From: Nipponacmea schrenckii | Taxonomy: Eukaryota; Mollusca; Gastropoda; Lottiidae | Assembly: GCA_030562195.1 (NCBI GenBank) | Contig: JAUJPP010000005.1 | Location: 22,431,106-22,495,105, forward strand | DNA: 64,000 nucleotides | Reading direction: 5' to 3' | Shown here: positions 21,765 through 34,684 of the stretch, in pieces | Numbering within the stretch: position 1 is the stretch's first letter | Layout: each line of letters opens with the position of its first letter | The notes under the pieces: model-generated | Told to the model about the DNA's origin: nothing | The model's input: the letters and a program-made list of their open reading frames with translations, nothing else | Database searches by the model: none | Program-made: the position numbers and the translations under genes

Positions 21765-24700
21765 TAACAAACAACTGGGTTAGCAGACGACATGCCATTA
21801 TTACATTAGGCCTGACCTACCCTGCGCGGAAAAAGAAATTCAACAATTATTGTGAAGTCTAGTACCCGTTGTGATGAATAAGTTGCACATCGGTACCAAT
21901 AATATAAGAAGTATATCTTACAATATAGCGATACCTTGAATTCAAATAGTTCCGGTGTCTAGGTCAATAATTCCTCTGAAGTACCAGATAATGACTTGCG
22001 TTTCGTTTCACCTTGACCTTGATTAGGTCATATCAAATCATTGAATGACCTTAGACGGTAGTAATGTTTACTTTTATTTGATAATCCATGGTACTGGATA
22101 GAAGAGGCACGTTTACCAGTTTTGTGGTACTTACTCATTTTGAGTTCTTACAGGTTATTATTATTAAGAAGAAAAAATAATAAAACGATTGCTGGGAATT
22201 GAGATCGGTCCTTGCATTTACATCAAGATTGCATGATGTAAAAGAAATTAAATATTAAGGGACATAACTCTTTCAAGCATACTCAACAGGAGACATTAAA
22301 TAGTAGACTGGTTTTGGCCTCTAAAGCCTATATAATATCAACATGCGAATATATTTTAACTACTGATACTGTAAAATTGAGAAATATATATAAGATCATC
22401 CGATAAGTTAGCTTATTATGTTTTTTTTTCAAGTGGCTCTGAAAGCTATCCCTTCATCCAATAAACAAATTTTAGAAACATTGTTTTGAACGATTGCTTA
22501 GGTAATTGTTCTAAAAGGGTGGCATGATATACTTGTTCACATCTTCATGAATTATAAAAAGCAAATTTCAGAAATATATATAACAACGTGGACTCATTAG
22601 TGAGGAATAGAGCGTGCTATAGGTATCTTCGTTAGCCAAAGCTCCCATAGTTGGAATTAAGATTGGCCTTTTTTGCAAAAAAAGTATTAGGTTCCTTTCT
22701 AAAACCCTTTAGTTAACATACCATTGGACGTGTCCAGTTTCGCAAACATATGGACACGTGAAGTATTGGCCTATTCATTTCAGAATTCAGATAAACTACG
22801 GCTAGACTTGACAAGACCAAATACTGATCTATGGTCTAGTCCAATTCTATTTCATCTGTTATCATATTAAACAATAAACCGAGACCCTATATATCAAAGG
22901 CCCCTCGATGTTGCAAATCGCAAAAAGAGTTCGCTTATGTCGCTGTCCTGGCAAATTTTACTCATTGCACACTGCATGACGTTGTCCGTCTCCACTATCA
23001 TTTCATTTTATCATATATTCCGGAAATATATTAGATCTTGTTTTATCTGGAAATTTGATAAAGTAAACAGGTCATTCAAAGGTCACTATTTGAAATTATA
23101 AATCTCGTTTGTGGGAAGATTTTCGTTATGGTTTGTTAACAAAAGATGATTCTAGTACGCTAGATTAGGGTACAGTTCAATAGATTGGTTGTTGGCCAGT
23201 GAGAGTATTAACTGCGTACTGTGTTTAGTAGGCCTCTATATACACTGACAAGATAGACCTTGACTCTACTGTATTTATTGATCGACACTCAACTTACTTG
23301 TTATGAATTGTTGATCTTCACAACAAAACAGCTGTGTGCTAGTAAGTCAATTATTATTTTCAACATTTTCTACATTAATATGTTATATCTTCGGATCTTT
23401 TAACTGTTAATAATAATGTCATTATTCACTTATTGGTACTACAGCTATTGTAGGCTGTTTTACGTAAATTACTTTTGAGTTATACGCTTTATATGTATAG
23501 GAAGATAAGGTTTTAGTTTATCTGGTATATCCCTATTATATTACTGATACATCTAGGTTGTAGCAGTTAAGTACCGAAGAGTATTCAACTAGTAGAACTT
23601 ATTAACCCTGGCCAACTTGTAATACACAAGATGCAGATTTTTAATACTAACGAAAATAGAGGGGACAATATTTGTATTTTCTATTACCAGTTCGTCTATA
23701 TTTACTAAGTGCGACATAAATATTAAAAAATGACGTACAGGATGAAAAATAAAAGAAATGGCAATTTTGAAATTACTCCTAAATAAAAGTCAATTGAATA
23801 TCAATAGCATAAATAAGGAGTACGAAACCCAATTCCATGTTCAGTGCCTTGTTCTAATAATTAGATTTTGATTCTGGCCCTGGACCCAAAGATGACTAGT
23901 CAACTTTTACCATAGAATAGGGGCAATTATTTTCAATTTTTTGCTCAGGTGACTTGATAAAAAAACGTTTTGGTCCACCCGATATTGATATGTTTTTAAG
24001 AAGTTAACAAGGTCTGATTAAACACCCGATGTCCCTTGGTTGTGTCACGTTCAGTATTCTTACTAAATATACCATTGGAATGTTATTTCTAATTCTTATA
24101 ATGGTCTACATACATAGATTGAAGTGGGTATCATCATAGAACAGTATACAGTTCTATGGTATCATAGTTCGAAGATATTTTTGTGAGTGCAGTGTAGGCA
24201 GTAGTTTGAAATTTTAGCAGATTAATTGCAGTTATTTTATGTTGCAGTGGTGTAATACTTCGTTAATTTTGTATCCCGTTATCTATGTTGGGCCTGTGAA
24301 ACTTGAGCTCGAAAGTTAGAAAATATTTAAAATATCTATTGAATCTATACGACTTAAAATGTCACGTAATGCAGAGTCATTTCTGTAACATGCATAGTTC
24401 TTTCAAACCTTTTCAACGTGAAACATTTCGCACAAAGAATTTAAGTCGTCGAGTTTTTTAACTGCCTTTTTCCATTCAACGTCATTCAATGTTTTCAAGA
24501 CAGTCAAGCGAAAACGCCCATTATATCATTGAAATAATCCAATTAAAAAAGTGTTTGGTCCACAGCTTTTCGGTTTTATGAGTTTGACTGACCTATTTTA
24601 ACGTCATGGCCAATTAATTGTTGTTTTGTGACGCCTTCTTGTTCATGTATGCTGATGAGAAGAAACTTCTGGCATCCGTTAATAAGCGATTATAAACCGA

Positions 24701-26600
24701 GAATTAGAGTTGATGCATCAACATATCAATTTCTTTTTCTTTCCGGATTACACGCATTATGATTAAAGATGAAGCTGAAATAAAAAGGTTCTGTACTATA
24801 TTGTGTAAAATAATAACAAAGAACTTATTCACCTGACCAATTAATAAGGTGACGTCATGTACTAAACGACTTCCTGATTAAGTATTAAACCTGTACTTAA
24901 ATAAGTTTCTGTATGTGAATTGACCGTTATGAAAGAAAGAGATATACCAAACCATATATTTAACACCTTTCCAGTTCTATTTGGAATTTTTTTAGTGACA
25001 AAGCTACGAAAGCATAGGCACAGAACTTACAAGTTTTAAGGTTTGTTGAGGATTTATAAAATATGCTACCATTCATTGCTCGAAAAACTAACCCGATGCT
25101 ATAGCTATGATTACTCCGTCATTATATAATTTTTGCACCATTGTACTTGATGATGCTTTGACGTATCCCTTACCATATTATGTATAAGAAGAACATCGCT
25201 TAACCATTACGTTAATTTTTCTTACTCAGTCATGCATATAATAGCCTACTTTAAATGCAATGTCATGAACACGCCTTATAAAGTTTATAAAGCGAAACGT
25301 TACAACGCCTAATACTACTGATACAGTTATGTCGGTTCGCGTGGTGTATATCCTGTTCAGTTGGTAGAAGTTGGTCTAGTTTGTATTACACATATAGGAA
25401 ATCCTGAAGGATTTGTAAGATAAATCATCTTTTCCAAGAAGAGCAATTTAATCTATATATCTCAATAGGGGGCGTAGTCAGAATTTTTGTGAACATCAAG
25501 TGAGTCTAGGGAGGGGCCGGGGCAGATTTACTCCCCCATGCCGAATAATGCAAATAAAAGTTTGAAGTACATCTGAATAAATATAACAATTATTTGGTAA
25601 TAAATGATAGCAGTTATTTCAAAATTGAATATCTTAGTCGTTCATCTTAATATTATATTATTGTCTTAAAATAAGAGATGAAAGTTGCCTCGCATGCGAC
25701 AGAATCTACGTTTTAATATTAAGAATAGTGCATAACGATCAGTGTATGTTAAAAGTAAAAAGAACTATTTTTGTTTGCGAAATAACTTCAAAATTTAGAA
25801 ATAAATAGTATGAAGTTCTGATATGCAGCTTTTATGTAAACACCATGCATTGTGTAGGTGGATCTCGTCTTTAAGCTTCGTGAACATGGATCGTGACTAT
25901 TTATCAGCTGGTAGCCTCATTATGATGCAACTGTTTCGTTTCATTATTGTTTGGTTGTCAGTCACGTGATCTGTGGATATTAATAGTAAAGTCGAACAGT
26001 AAACCGGCATTATGATGATGAAATAACCTACTTCTTGTACAGGATTATATTAGATTGCAAAGCATTACGGTAGGATTTCATGTATTTGTGAATTATCAGT
26101 ATCCGAGTTTGATATACCTTATTTGAGCTATATGTAATTGATATATTTTATTTCAGTTTGTGTTTCGAATTGTTAGTACTTATATAGAGTCTAGTAATTA
26201 TAGAGTATATTATCAATATTGGGATGGCAGCTGATTGATTTTATATAATAAACTGATAAAGATAAATAGAACAATTCAATTATTTTTTTTATTAATATTC
26301 ACTTGCTTGTAATTATTTTTGATCTGAACTCTGGGATAAAAAGTTAATTTATAAATAGAAGAATTGAGATTGACCTACATCTGTTACTCAGCTGATATAT
26401 TTATACCGATTCCAACATGGATCCTGTAAGGAATCACTACAAAATACGAATATGTCTAACCTGGAAGTACAGAAAAGTCTCAACTCCCCTGGCTGGCACT
26501 TTTTGTAATTTATAAACAAAGTCGCTTTTATAAATAAACAACACCGTTTAAGTATGCAAATAACATTAAACGCAGACCATTCATGTGAATTTTAACCGTC
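21765..26600. other. long intergenic stretch without recognisable genes
   Basis: No exon-like sequence recognised on either strand. It holds a SINE fragment at 22908-22992 and, near 25467, a degenerate gggggcgtagtcagaatttt that resembles a hAT-type terminal repeat. Otherwise this is AT-rich unique sequence. Distal regulatory sequence cannot be excluded. Confidence 0.5.
22908..22992 (+). mobile_element. fragment of SINE family A
   Basis: Contains gcaaatcgcaaaaagag and gctgtcctggcaaatttta, as in the body of the copies at 2815 and 45676. The tRNA-like head is absent. Confidence 0.55.
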
Positions 26601-26607
26601 ATTGACA

Positions 26608-26990
26608 TCTTTAATACCCCCACACTATGTTGTAAAGGCGTAAGATACTACAGTTTTCATCTGATTTGAATGAAACTTAGTGTGAACATTTATATTGCAG
26701 AGATCTTGGACAAATTCGATATAAACGATTTTTCGATGAACGTTTTTCAGTCATTGCCTTTGACCTAGTCAAAACGAAAATGGGCTTGTGAACGCGATAG
26801 AGACTTTTATTTTCACCTGAATTAACGAAATAAGGTGTGATCGTGTATATTGATTAATTTTGAAATTAACGATTTTTCGATAAACAGTTTTCGAGTTGTT
26901 GTCCTTGACGTAAATGAAATTTGGTTTGGTCATTTATAATCATGTCATATTTCTTAAGTTAGAATAAAAAGATATTTCGAACATTTCTTG
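26608..26990 (-). repeat. copy of the GTGACGACAAT / GGAC-tract repeat family, reverse orientation
   Basis: Contains the reverse complement of stretches seen at 52520-53370: acagttttcatctgatttga, then gggcttgtgaacgcgataga, and cgatttttcgatgaacg. It lacks the GGAC tract. Confidence 0.6.
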
Positions 26991-27039
26991 AGTTATTACC
27001 CTTGACTTAGTATATCAATAACAGAGTAACAGTACAATG

Positions 27040-27597
27040 TATCAGTTTTGACCAACATTGGTTGTGAGTTTTGACCAACATTTTTTTGTGAGTTTGACCG
27101 ACATAAGTTGTGAGTTTTGACCAACATAGGTTGTGAGTTTTGACCAACGTTGGTCTTGAGTTTTGACCAACATTGGTTGTGAGTTTTGGCCAACATTTTT
27201 TTGTGAGTTTTGACCGACATTAGATGTGATTTATGACCAACATTTTTGGTGAGTTTTGACCAACATTGGTTGTGAGTTTTGACCAACATTGGTTGTGAGT
27301 TTTGACCAACATTAGTTGTGAGTTTTGACCCACATTGGTTGTGAGTTTTGACCCACATTGGTTGTTGTGAGTTTTGACCAACATTAGTTGTGAGTTTTGA
27401 CCCACATTGGTTGTGAGTTTTGACCCACATTGGTTGTGAGTTTTGACCCACATTGGTTGTGAGTTTTGACCAACATTTTTTTGTGATTTTTGACAAACAT
27501 TGGTTGTGGATTTTGACCAACATTGGTTGTGAGTTTTGACCCACATTGGTTGTGAGTTTTGCAACTTTTTTTGTGAGTTTTGACCAACATTAGTGGT
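27040..27597. repeat. 23-bp minisatellite
   Basis: About 24 imperfect units of ttgtgagttttgaccaacat plus tgg. Several overlapping minus-strand open frames (for example 26996-27544) arise only because the unit lacks stop codons; they are not treated as genes. Confidence 0.95.
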
Positions 27598-27761
27598 ATC
27601 AGACTATCTGCAATTTAGAATGTATTACGTTTCTTTATATACTTTGTTCAGTGAACTGAAGTATGGTTATAATAAGATACAATTTGTTTACATAGAATAT
27701 TATCACCGTTGATCTGTTTTCGAATAAACGAGTTTAATTGCATGAGTTGCCACCTAAACAA

Positions 27762-28652
27762 TACAACATTGATTGAGCGATATACCACCAGAATGGATAT
27801 ATATTTCAAATTATACAACATTGATTGAGAGATATTCCATCAGAATGGATATATATTTCAAATTATACAACATTGATTGAGCGATATACCACCAGAACGG
27901 ATATATATTTCAAATTATACAACATTGATTGAGAGATATTCCATCAGAATGGATATATATTTCAAATTATACAACATTGATTGAGAGATATACCATCAGA
28001 ATGGTTATATATTTCAAATTATACAACATTGATTAAGAGATATACCATCAGAATGGATATATATTTCAAATTATACAACATTGATCGAGAGATATACCAT
28101 CAGAATGGATATATATTTCAAATTATACAACATTGATTGAGAGATATACCATCAGAATGGTTATATATTTTAAAATATTCAACATTGATTGAGAGATATA
28201 CCATCAGAATGGATATATATTTCAAATTATACAACATTGATTGAGAGATATACCATCAGAATGGATATATATTTCAAATTATACAACATTGATTGAGAGA
28301 TATACCATCAGAATGGTTATATATTTTAAAATATTCAACATTGATTGAGAGATATACCATCAGAATGGATATATATTTCAAATTATACAACATTGATTGA
28401 GAGATATACCATCAGAATGGATATATATTTCAAATTATACAACATTGATTGAGAGATATACCATCAGAATGGTTATATATTTTAAAATATTCAACATTGA
28501 TTGAGAGATATACCATCAGAATGGTTATATATTTCAAATTATACAACATTGATTGAAAGATATACCATCAGAATGGTTATATATTTCAAAATATTCAACA
28601 TTGATTGAGAGATATACCATTAGAATGGTTATATATTTCAAAATTATACAAG
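27762..28652. repeat. 52-bp minisatellite with higher-order structure
   Basis: About 17 units of 52 bp (caacattgattgagagatat, then accatcagaatgg, then an AT-rich end). A variant unit with ttttaaaatattcaac recurs near 28160, 28316 and 28473, about every third unit (~156 bp). This shows that blocks of three were amplified together. Confidence 0.95.
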
Positions 28653-29983
28653 TATGATTGGTTCACTTAGTAACCCTTTCATCGGGTCGTTTATAGATTG
28701 GCTTTTTTTCCAACTGACCGAGTTGAATGTTTTAATAAAAAAATTTACTAGTAGTTAAAAATATCAAAGGTCTAACCTTATTTTTATGAACAAAAATTTG
28801 ATAACGGTTGGATTGGCATAAAGAATGGCACAAATAATTGCTTTTTTCTTAACAATAAATCAAATTATGAAGCTACTTAAGTGGTTAACCGAGATCGACC
28901 TAGGTAAAAGTATTTTAAAACTCTGTAATATTTTGTTCATAATTTGCAGACATTATCTAATAAAAAGAAAGCATATCAAAATTTAGTTGTTGTTCCAACA
29001 CTAGAATAGAGACACTTCGCAAAACAAGAAAATGTCTCGTATCTTGAAATTTTCATTAATATTACGAATAGAATTGGGAAATATTTTGAATTAAATCGTT
29101 AAGACTTAAAAAACAACAAACGTTTCGAGCGTTTTGTCAATGTTACAGACTTGCATCATAACTAATTACTTAACCACACTGTTGTTTTCAGCTCTAGAAC
29201 AACCTTACATCATTGCCTTGTTTTTAAATCTTCTTTTCGGCAAATTACCAAAAATAAGGTTGGTAAGAAACAAATTATTTGGTGCAGATATGGCGCAGTT
29301 GATTATGAGATCACATGTACAGGAGAAAATGTCATGATGACTTAAGGTAAAAACGAGCGACATTTTAACATAACAGACTGATACATGGTTTCTCTTACCT
29401 GACCCAGGAACATAGCGTGGTTATTTTGACAGTTTTATGTTTTTTTAAATTGTAAAATTTAGGTACACCTATTTTCTGGTCTCTGTATCAGTTTTGTAGT
29501 CGAAATGACTAATATATATGTACATTGACATCTTACAACAGTAAGCACATAGATTGTATACCATAGAAAGTGTAGAACGTATGCAACTAAATGTTACCAG
29601 TTGTTTGCAGTGGGATACTATTCAGATGCTCAGAATAGTATGACAGATCTGTAGTTAGATTTGATTGTTCGGAGTGTCAATTATAATCTGGAAGGCAATG
29701 GATATGGTCTTGGTGAAGTTGAAGAAATGAAATTGACATTGACCCCGTCTCCCCCTGTAACTACGGAAGTGTCGAATGGTTACATATTTTCTTAATCAAA
29801 GGGGAGAAACATGCCAAATAAAGAAACTGTTTGTTTTAGATCCTGAATAATAAGACAGAACGTCGATTAAACTTACCAAATAGCTAAATGATACTTGATA
29901 ATGATATTATTTTTGTCATTTCAGAATGATTAGAGGTTAATCTCAAATTCCTTAAACATAGCCTACTATAACTGCCAATCAAA
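28653..29983. other. intergenic sequence, no gene recognised
   Basis: AT-rich. Near 29409 the sequence ccaggaacatagcgtggtta, then ttttgac, resembles the left end of the hAT-like element at 10196 and may be an old relic. Confidence 0.35.
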
Positions 29984-32069
29984 ATGAATGAAAACACGAG
30001 TAGACCCCGGGTGTATGTCACTAGAAGTATTCCACAGAAGGGTGTTGATGTACTCCTCGGAGATTGCAATGTATCTATGTGGGATTCAGAAAGTGCCGTG
30101 CCTCGGGGCGAACTTCTTTTGAATATTGCTGGTGTCGACGCCATTTTGTGCATGGCCCATGACGTCATTGATGCGGAAGTTATAGCTGCAGCAGGTAATT
30201 TTTATCTTGTTACACAATAACACATCTCTTGATTATCTGAAACATTTATATTTTGACTCTTGACGATAAATACCTTATTACCTTTTTATATGTTCAGTAT
30301 AATTGTATGTGTTGTATTTTTGGGTGTATCATTTCAACATGTTGTTACTGGTCAGAAGGAATAATATGAAAAAAGTCGTCTTGTAAATTGGATGAAGCTA
30401 CAAGCTGCACACGTTAAAGATCCCTCTACAGCTGCAAATCACCAAAACTGTTTTGGCAAAGAAAGTCCCCCATACCCCACTGCATGAAGTTGCCAGCCAT
30501 CATTAGCCCATTATTTGCAGAAAAGTGGGACGTAGTATATAACAGGGTCATTTGTCTAGTCGTATAATTTATATTCATTGCTATAATTATCAAAGTAATA
30601 ATTAATAAACTCGTATTGCGGTATATTACATCTAGATAAGATCAACCAATTCCATCCCGGAATAATCAGTTAATTGTAAAAAAAAAAAAAAAAAAAAAAC
30701 ATTTCCACTCTCTGTAGTTTAAATATAAGGAATCGTTAGGTATAACAGTTAATTATTTACGTGAGGGTAAACTAATCAAAAAATATTACCCCTCGATTGT
30801 CACAACTTGATTTACATTATTTATCCTTACGAATTTAACAAACCCGCTGAAGCAATTAAGTTTTGATACAAGTCATACCGTACAAGTATGGAGTCAAATG
30901 CATTATTTTTGTAGAAATTAACAGTCATTTACAATAATATTTAGAAATGTTTACCAAACAACGTGTTTGGCCTATGTTAATTGTTACTTTTTTTGTTCCA
31001 GGACACAATTTGAAGGTAATAGTCACCATGTCTAGCTCTGTTGAAGATATTGATATGGAAACGTGTAAAAAGAGAGATATTCGTGTATTAACATGCCCCA
31101 AAAGCGGATCTGAAAGTGAAGCAGACTTAACCGTAGCATTGATCTTGTTAACTCTGAAGAAAGCACTAACTGGTAGGACAAATATTTTGTTCATTTTTAT
31201 AACTTAATTGCATGAAATTTACTAGCATGAAATACTTAAGGTCAAAATCGATAGATGGTAGGGCATACTAAAGTTATTGATTGCATTACTTTAGTTTTCA
31301 AATATATGACCATTCTTCCTATTAATGAGACTTGCCATCCAACCTTAAGGTATACACATTGTGATGACCCATGTCTGAAATCTACTGCATTAATTAAACT
31401 TTAAGAATGAACAGTTGAATAATAAGAGAAGACTGGTATGATTGTAATAAAACATGGTGGTTCTCCGGTGTCTTTTCAGTTCAGAACACACATTGGAACA
31501 AGGATACGACAGAGATCAACAAAGCATATTGGAAAAGGTGTTCTAATTTAACTTTTGGTATTTATGGATTAAATGCGTTGGGAGAAACGGTTGCTCGCAA
31601 GCTCAAATCTTTTGGAATTAATACAGTTATTGCTCACGATGTCCACCCTTATAAAATGGTTAAAAACATTGAACCAGAAATAAAATTAGTTGGATGGGAA
31701 GAACTTTTAGAGAGGTCTGATGTACTGTGTATTTGTGATATTGATGATGAACGTTCAAAGGAGCAATTTGACGAAGACGCATTCGATATGATGAAGCCGA
31801 ATGCGGTAATTGTTCTTGGTGATCGACGCCAAACAGAAGGCAATGTTAATTTCGTCCATTTATATCAAACCCTCAAAGATGGGAAATTGGATGCAATTGG
31901 AATAAACTCTTGCAATCAAGGTCCTGTACCTTACCATTATCCTTTATCTGGACTTCATAACTGCGTTTTTCTCCCTCAAACTCAGGAGTGTTCCTTCGAT
32001 CAACGTCACAAGACGGCTGTAACAATGGCGGGAAAATTATTGTTCGCGCTAAAGAATAAAAATAAGTAA
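29984..32069 (+). CDS. GRHPR-like paralogue 2, probable pseudoenzyme
   Basis: Exons 29984-30194, 31002-31172 and 31480-32069 (phase-1 introns, same positions as the other two paralogues; middle exon 171 bp in all three) give 323 residues with no stop or frameshift. The N-terminus (RPRVYVTRSIPQKGVDVL) and the general fold are kept. Functional motifs are not: the dinucleotide loop is GLNALG, lacking the second glycine. TMSVG-x-x-H is TMSSSVEDID. The tryptophan-rich [10 protein letters not shown] block is replaced by WNKDTTEINKAYW. The catalytic Glu position is Gly275 (NQGPVP), and the catalytic His position is Gln294 (LPQTQE). Arg243 probably still aligns with the catalytic Arg. I infer an inactive or repurposed paralogue; it could also be a recently silenced gene. 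Confidence 0.8.
30400..30525 (+). mobile_element. diverged fragment of SINE family A
   Basis: Lies in intron 1 of paralogue 2; gcacacgttaaagatccctc and the cactgcatgaagttgccagc region resemble the SINE body. A poly-A run lies at about 30679-30699. Confidence 0.4.
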
Positions 32070-34684
32070 AATCCAATTAAATACGTCAATAGCCCGAATA
32101 CAACTAAGTGCTTTATTTTACTACATCATTAAGGCGTATGTAGTGTGGCAGAGACACAAACTACTAAGCAACATTTATCATGTGACAAGTATGTCCTTAG
32201 ATAGCAATAAAAAAAAAGCTACAACCTATTAGCAATTGCATGCTTTTACATTTTGCTTTTCTAAGAGATTCACCTGATAAGCACATGCTTTGTTTATATA
32301 GTTGGTCCCATTTGCTGATATGAAATTTTAATAAATACATAATGGTGTTGAAGGGAGGAAACAAATCTCTTCAATGTTGGCATATATAGACTCATAGTGT
32401 CCAGGTACACTTATTTTTGTATTAATAAACTATGTAAAGGGCTATTGTGTTCTTTCCAGACTAACATGTAAATAATAATATTAATATTATGTTATTATCC
32501 AAACATTGCGGCCAATTATAGAGCAATTATACAAACATTAATCAAATATTAGAACTACTAACACGACAATGGAAATGAATAATATTAACCGTTAAACGCT
32601 ATGGTTTGATATTTTGATTTTTGATTTTGTGCAATTCGATTCCCTTATATTTGTGATATAGCAAGCCTGTAAACATTTATACATTTAAGTACTAATTCAA
32701 TTAAGGGTGTAAAAGTGTTTTATGCAATTTAATTAATTATTATATATTGTTTTTACTTCGAATTTTATTGTCCAGTTTTCATAATACTAAAAAACAAAAA
32801 CAAATCGAAACGTTATATTATAGTTTAAGCTATGTACTAACTAATTTTATACAAATAGAATCAGGATGGATTTTGTATTAGTTTTCTTCATGGAAATTGG
32901 GACATTTGTGTATACAGGAAATATGTCTTGTCCACTATTATACACTCAATTCTACTTATAGACTGTAGATTAATTTGAATATTAATACACTGTGATATAC
33001 TCTAGGTGGGTTTAGTGAAGTTATTTTATTTTGTATTGCTAATCGAGTTGGTCTAGATTCTATGAGATCTAAGGCCTTTTATTGTCTATATTAGACTTAT
33101 TGCTCATTGCTTCCAGAAGATCACTTAAAGGATATTGTGCGACCTTCGATTTTAAATATCAACATGGGATAGCTGGTGATGCAGCAATATCACAAAATTC
33201 ACACGGAACGTTTGAGGGGGTTCTTTATGGAACATTTTTAAATGGTGCATATTCTCATATTCTAAGGCAAAAAAACATTAACAATTCATTTTAATCGTTA
33301 GATGTGAAGAGGGGTGCAGTTGGTGGTACAAACCGCAGTAATACTAAGGGAAAGAAGCATCCCCAGGCAATGTCAATGTCTGATATATTGTGTGAAAAGA
33401 GCTGTTAATGAGAATGGTTGTATTATATTATCGTTATGTTTTAATTAAACTATTAATATTTGAATTTTAATTGTGTCCTTATATAAAGGTTTATTGAGAA
33501 TAAACCGTACAGTATATTCGAGTCAGAACAAAGACTGACCCGATCATACAAGTTCCGAAAGAAATTTGATCTTTCATTTAAAGGAATCTTAGGATGACCT
33601 CCCACAAAGTTTTAATCTTGGCCAAACTGAATTTATATTCATTAATTAGACTCACATGGTGTCATAACGATAAAAGATTTCATTGAAATCCGATAAATCT
33701 ATAAAACTAGGTAATTATCAATTATTCAAAGAATACCAAGCAAATGGCGTCCTGTAGACAAAATAAAACGCCTGGATCGACTATAATGCTTTATTCATTT
33801 AAACAACAAGAAAATATCTTAAAAGTAAACCGGAATTACGGTATAAATATGACCGAGCTTAAAATTATTGTTTATTTGATCCAATCTATTGTTTTAATAC
33901 AAACAATGATATGTTTAATTATAGTCATACCTGAAATACGACAATGAACAAAAAAAACATTCAAGGTGGGGAATTCTCTAGGATAGTTTTGTAATCGGAA
34001 ACCAAATTGATAATTAATGCCTACAATTATGCTATTTGCATGATGTTAGATAAATATACCGGTAATTTATAATCTTCTGTCAGCAATCAGGCATTTTTTA
34101 AACTACTCGCTATCCGTATTTACTCTCAATGTAATTATTTAAAACAATTGTAGCGGAAGCAAGAAATGACGCATGTAAATCTTAATATGAATTATGTCAT
34201 CTACGGTCGGCATTTAATTTTAAAATATGCGAAATGCTAGCAAATGAACAGGGGCTTTAAGCACGTTGGGTGCAGGGGGTGGAAACCATGTGTCGATTAT
34301 GTTATCGGTAAACTGGTATCATCGGTAAAATTTAGACCTTATGCCACCAGCCCCACCCCCTCCCCAATCAAAAGTGTCACAGTACGACCTACAAATGAAA
34401 TATTTGTAAAAACAATGTCACACCAAATGAAAGACAAAATTTCCTTACGATAAGGCAATAGGCTATAACAATAAAATCGATAACTAACAAACAATGATAT
34501 ACTAGTATAACTAAGCAGTCTTTAACAATATCAGTACTCTTTCATACATAAATAAATTTAAAATCTCCTGTCATGTACAACTACCATTCTTGTTTGCGTA
34601 CCGGTAACAAATATAAAGATTTAACACAACAATAATAATGTGGTCGAATTATGGCTTTGGTATTAAATAGTGGACACCTAGAAA
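32070..34684. other. intergenic sequence between GRHPR paralogues 2 and 3
   Basis: No gene recognised. Around 34275-34365 there is a short inverted pair (gtgcagggggtgg facing ccaccagccccaccccc) with cggtaaa motifs, perhaps a small decayed DNA element. The rest is AT-rich. Confidence 0.4.

Noticed and set aside
26996..27590. Overlapping minus-strand open frames of 68-182 codons
   Set aside because: They are translations of a 23-bp minisatellite in different phases, without a start context, a domain or splice support.
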